Positions 60,601 through 64,000 of a DNA stretch of 64,000 nt are shown here, piece after piece; within the stretch, counting starts at the first letter, position 1, and every line of letters starts with the position of its first letter. The notes under the pieces were generated by a model. That model ran no database searches and had not been told where the DNA came from. It worked only from the letters and a program-made list of their open reading frames with translations. The translations under genes and the position numbers were made by a program. This DNA is from Dermatemys mawii (Eukaryota > Chordata > Testudines > Dermatemydidae), in the NCBI GenBank assembly GCA_007922305.1, contig ML677366.1:11531132-11595131 (forward strand), given 5' to 3'.

Positions 60601-61519
60601 CACTGGGCTGTGCTCACACTACCTTAGGGTAATATGGGGGCGGAACAAGGAAATACTCTCTGGTGCATTCACAGTGCTTCTGGGTGAGCATCAGGAGCGG
60701 TGCTTTCATTGAGTCTGGGGGAAGAAAGCTTGAATGTTGACGACACCGATTCAGTTTCTGATATGCTTTCTCGTGCCGAAGTCAATGAAACTACTCGTGT
60801 AGCAAGGTGCTGCTCATTGGGAGTAAGGGTATCCAAGTGTGGCCCATTGTAACAGGTGGAGATAGGAGAAGGGTGAGGGTAGGATTGTCACAGCCTTGTT
60901 GTGACAAGGGATGTGCTTGGATCACAGCTGGGTGTGATCCACCATTGGGATGTGCCTGAAGGTCACACTCTCGTTGCAACAGGGCTTGAGCTTTCCATTG
61001 TGGCCAAGACCACAGTGAGGCAGGGCTTGTGTTCCCATTGCGAAAGGTAGCATGGACTGGCTTGGTTCTCTTTATTTACAGCCACAGCTGAGGAGACTTT
61101 TTAAAGAAACCATTGTGAATTCCAACTGTTTCCATTATTTATTCCCTTTTTCATCAGCAAGCTGCCCTAGGGATGGGAATCAGACACTTCCGTAAGCTGT
61201 GGTTATTGCTATAGCCTTATTTTTGGCTCTGTAAACATCCTTTTGAACTGACTGCGTGTAACCATTGTTCTTTGGGTCAGTGTCGGTGTGGATCCTGCTG
61301 CATGAGCAAGAGAGTGGATTTTTTTTAATAGCCGTGGCTGGGGCTGCCCATATGCACTGTTCCTCCTTGTGCAAAGGTGTGAAGGAGGACATGGCCATGA
61401 CTCTCCCCCAGTTTCTTGATTCCCATCTGTGGCAGCAAGATGGTTCCCTGGCGAGCACCTGGCTGGCTCTTTTTCTCTGAGTGACTAGTTTTGTGATGAA
61501 ATCTAGCTTCACCTTTCTT
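57646..61519. other. Long stretch without a recognised gene
   Basis: Unique DNA. A possible 14-nt splice-flanked segment lies at 58,447-58,460. Poly-T occurs around 58,232-58,241. Confidence 0.55.
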
Positions 61520-61600
61520 AATTTTATTTGTTCTCTAATTCTAGTTAGATTGACGGAAGCATTCTTCCATCAACCTAGCTGTGTCTACACTGGGTGGTAG

Positions 61601-61780
61601 TACCAGAGCGGTAGCCCTGTAAGTCTGAATCTGCAAAAGCGACAAAGTGTCTTGTAGCACCTTATAGACTAACAGATGTTTAGGAGTATAAGCTTTCATG
61701 GGCGAAGACCCACTTCGTCAGACGAAAGCTTATGCTCCTAAACATCTGTTAGTCTATAAGGTGCTACAAGTCTCTTCGTT
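61601..61780. mobile_element. 180-bp palindromic PLE derivative
   Basis: Both halves are PLE 3' ends in opposite orientation. 61,601-61,722 is the reverse complement of a PLE tail (cggtagccctg, then the CTTGTAGCACC arm). 61,723-61,780 is a truncated sense tail. The arms at about 61,648-61,697 and 61,724-61,774 pair over about 50 bases with few mismatches. An exact 12-bp target duplication, actgggtggtag, lies at 61,589-61,600 and 61,781-61,792. There is no coding part. Compared with the 43,806-46,803 PLE it keeps only the inverted ends. Confidence 0.9.
61684..61721 (-). ncRNA. Hammerhead-ribozyme-like motif, conserved core
   Basis: On the minus strand: CTGACGA (61,721-61,715), then stem II GTGGG paired with CCCAT (one G-U), GAA (61,697-61,695), and stem III AGC/ACT around TTAT, with predicted cleavage after C61,684. 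The catalytic core letters are all canonical. Stem III has a C-A mismatch. The sense half at 61,719-61,738 (CAGACGAAAGCTTATGCTCC) keeps only the GAA and stem III. Confidence 0.75.
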
Positions 61781-61890
61781 ACTGGGTGGTAGGTCAGTAT
61801 AGCTAAGGTGCTAGGAGTGTGGTTTTTTAGGGATAAACGAGGCCTGAGTGGTGCAGCCCTGTCTGTGTTTCTTTACGAAGGGTAGAGATA

Positions 61891-62008
61891 AGGTGACCAG
61901 ATGTCCCAATTTTATAAGGACAGTCTTGTTTTTTGGGTCTTTTTCTTACAGGCTTGTATTACTCTCCACCCCCATTCCCGATTTTTCGTGTTTGCTGTCT
62001 GGTCACCC
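61891..62008. mobile_element. Short TA-flanked MITE (GGGTGACC ends), second copy
   Basis: It begins AGGTGACCAGATGTCCC and ends TGCTGTCTGGTCACCC, with TA on both sides (61,889-61,890 and 62,009-62,010). Shared core words with 14,721-14,850 are attttataagg, gggtctttttctta and cccgatttttc. Confidence 0.75.
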
Positions 62009-62010
62009 TA

Positions 62011-64000
62011 GGCAGAAATAAAGGATTTAGTTCCACCTAGTTACTTAAATCACTGAGCCCCAAACACACTACTAATTGTGTACCATTCTGGTGTAGCGTT
62101 TTGCCTAAATCTTTGTCATCTGCAACACTGCTCTCTATGTAATACCAGACAATACAGGAAATTTCTCTTGTCTGCTCACTGCAGTCATGTCAAGAGGAAG
62201 GTTTTTTTATATACATATGTATTCTGCTGCTTAAAATTAGTTTTCTGTACATAGCAATGCCTACTTTAATATCTTCCTTGAGAGAATGCATGTGCGTTAA
62301 AGAGAGAGGAGATGATCACTTGGAGCTAAAATGGTTTGCATGTATTAATTGAAAGTGTAAAATAACTCTCTTATTAGTTTGCTTTGGGGTGGCAGAATGG
62401 GCCTTAGGAAGAAGTTCAAAGCATGCACAGGGTCTTATTTTCTTTTAAAAAGCACAGTTAGCACTAGTGAAAGATGTAGAATGGCAGCTCTTGACAATTG
62501 TGTCTTTCCTCTCTGTGAAACAGCTATAGTAGGGGCACTAGAAACCTCTTTCCTCACCCTCCCATGTAACATGCTTCAAACTGGTTCTGCAGGGATTTTG
62601 TTCTTCACTGCTCACCCAGTTACTGCTGGACTTGCCACTATGCGAACTAGATGGATCAGTGTTGTCCTTTTAGTTATGTGATTGCTTGTCTTCCAGGAGC
62701 TAGATTAAGGCTGCAGACCAAATTGCAGTATCGTCTATGCCTGCATTGCAATTATTTAGTATTGCTGTTCCCAATAATCTGTTTCACAACCTCCTCTCCA
62801 GTGAAACGTCACTGAGGATGAAGTGTCTACAACAGCTGTCTTGGTCTCTATGACATTGCCTCCACTAGCTTTTTTCCCTTTCAAATTTCCCACTGTGGCT
62901 AGGTAGGAGCCCTGATCTGACAGCGTGCGGCACTGTTATCACAGGGACCTGCTCTGAACAGAGTTAGATAACACGGTGGTAAAAATAACAGTAGTTATGG
63001 GAGCCCAGCGTATACCAGAGTGTCCACCATGTCTATAAATGATAGCAGAAGTGGGATATTTTAGGGGAAAAGGCACAGCCTACTTTGTATCAGATCATGT
63101 CACTTTTGTTTAATGACCTGAGGTGCTGACAGCTGGGCAAGTGCAAAACTAAAAGACGTGCTGCCAAAGCAGACTCTCCCCCTCTGTTGCTTATGATGCA
63201 GAAACTGTATTGTGTAGTACATGCAGACCTATCTACTAAGCCTCCAATTTGCCTCCTCGCTAGTTTCCTCCTCCCCTGCTGCTCTGTCTACCTATAACTT
63301 CTGAACTAAAGAATTCTCACATGTATCAGAATCTGTGCGACATAACTTCCTATGTATGGTTGCCCTTCCTTTTGTAATGTGGAAGTGCTCCATCCTGTTT
63401 AAAGTTCCCCATGGCAAACTCAGTTAAGCTAAGTTTTCAGGACAGACTCCTGGATAAGGAGGACTAGTGGCAAAAAATGCTAGCTGGGCAAGGCTTGCCC
63501 ATCCATGAGTATCACAAGATACTAATTTTCATTTTGAAGAGTAACCTGTTTGTAACTGATTGGAGTTGGGCAGTTCACCCTGTGCTCACAGGGCTCTGTA
63601 AAGAATGCTTGTCTTCTAAAGTCATCTGCGTTCCTTGTTGGGGTTGGCTGAGTTTCTGCAGAATGCTTGCAGGCAGTGCAAAATCCCAGGAATTCAAGAA
63701 ATGTGTTGCTTTTAACTTTTATTGGTGACACACAATAATGATAAGGCAGCCTTCAGGTTATAAAGGACTGTAGCAGAAACACTAAACATATGAAGACTGT
63801 TTTGTGAAAACCTGAGAGAGCAATATTTCATTGCTGGGGAGATCTTCACGTTTCTGCTTCGCTCTCTGCGGGGGCTCCCCCACCTCAAGTTTTCCTTGTA
63901 TTGTAGTCAGAATTGTTCCCAGAACCAGTCAATGTCATTTAATTGTCTAGAGAGATTGTTATTGAGTATTGTCTGGTGCTCATTGACTTCGCTTCTTTCC
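62011..64000. other. Stretch without a recognised gene
   Basis: Unique AT-rich DNA up to the window end; no supported features. Confidence 0.55.

Larger units (their letters stand above)
61530..61870 (-). mobile_element. Older palindrome-rich MITE interrupted by a PLE derivative
   Basis: 'ttgacggaagcattcttcc', 'acctagctgtgtctacac' and, beyond the insertion, 'ggtaggtcagtatagct' and 'aggagtgtggttttttagg' read continuously as the reverse orientation of the family at 36,125. The 180-bp insertion duplicated 12 bases of it (actgggtggtag). Ends are diffuse. Confidence 0.6.

Noticed and set aside
1..64000. CRISPR arrays, bacterial operons, phage or plasmid modules
   Set aside because: No regularly spaced direct repeats, no ribosome-binding-site-led gene clusters, and composition and repeat families are those of a reptile genome.

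Overview
The window looks like non-coding genomic DNA (intergenic or a long intron) from a reptile, most probably a turtle. The reasons are long AT-rich single-copy stretches without coding capacity, CR1 LINE copies ending in the ATTCTATGA-type tail, tRNA-derived SINEs of the turtle/Cry type, many short hAT elements with 8-bp target duplications, and an almost intact Penelope-like element (PLE). This assignment rests on the repeat families only; no host gene was identified with confidence. There is no sign of prokaryotic genes, operons, CRISPR arrays, rRNA or intact tRNA genes.

Layout. 1-506 is the right half of a GC-rich hAT element cut by the window edge. 507-20,660 is mostly unique DNA with one complete hAT MITE (6210-6493), fragments of MIR-like and CR1-like repeats, a TA-flanked MITE (14,721-14,850) and a PLE tail fragment (about 16.8 kb). 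20,672-25,758 is a complete, decayed BED-zinc-finger hAT transposon with matching ends and target duplication. Its minus-strand transposase is broken, and a 5'-truncated CR1 and a second hAT element lie inside it. 25,767-43,100 is unique DNA with several hAT MITEs. One of them splits a possible ancestral exon at 28.3-28.6 kb, and another splits a tRNA-SINE at 35.2-35.7 kb.

43,100-48,950 is a nest. A decayed minus-strand Ty3/gypsy-like gag-pol (gag zinc knuckle, protease, and the segment after protease) is interrupted by a hAT MITE (47,113-47,324) and by a PLE (43,806-46,803). The PLE has an open frame of at least 768 codons with reverse transcriptase and GIY-YIG endonuclease. It carries inverted terminal repeats and a hammerhead-ribozyme-like motif in its 3' end, and a 400-base assembly gap hides its 5' part.

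48,950-64,000 is again mostly unique. It holds an internally deleted relative of the 20.7-kb hAT (50,757-51,802), a GC-rich TA-flanked element (54,080-54,799), a tRNA-SINE (57.45-57.64 kb), and a 180-bp nearly palindromic PLE derivative (61,601-61,780). That derivative has a 12-bp target duplication and its own antisense hammerhead core, and sits inside an older MITE. A second TA-flanked MITE follows at 61,891-62,008.

The strongest leads are the PLE and hammerhead pair (full-length and miniature), the shared central TA in seven independent hAT target duplications, a CCAAT-containing inverted module shared by three otherwise different MITE families, and the exon-like segment broken by a hAT insertion.
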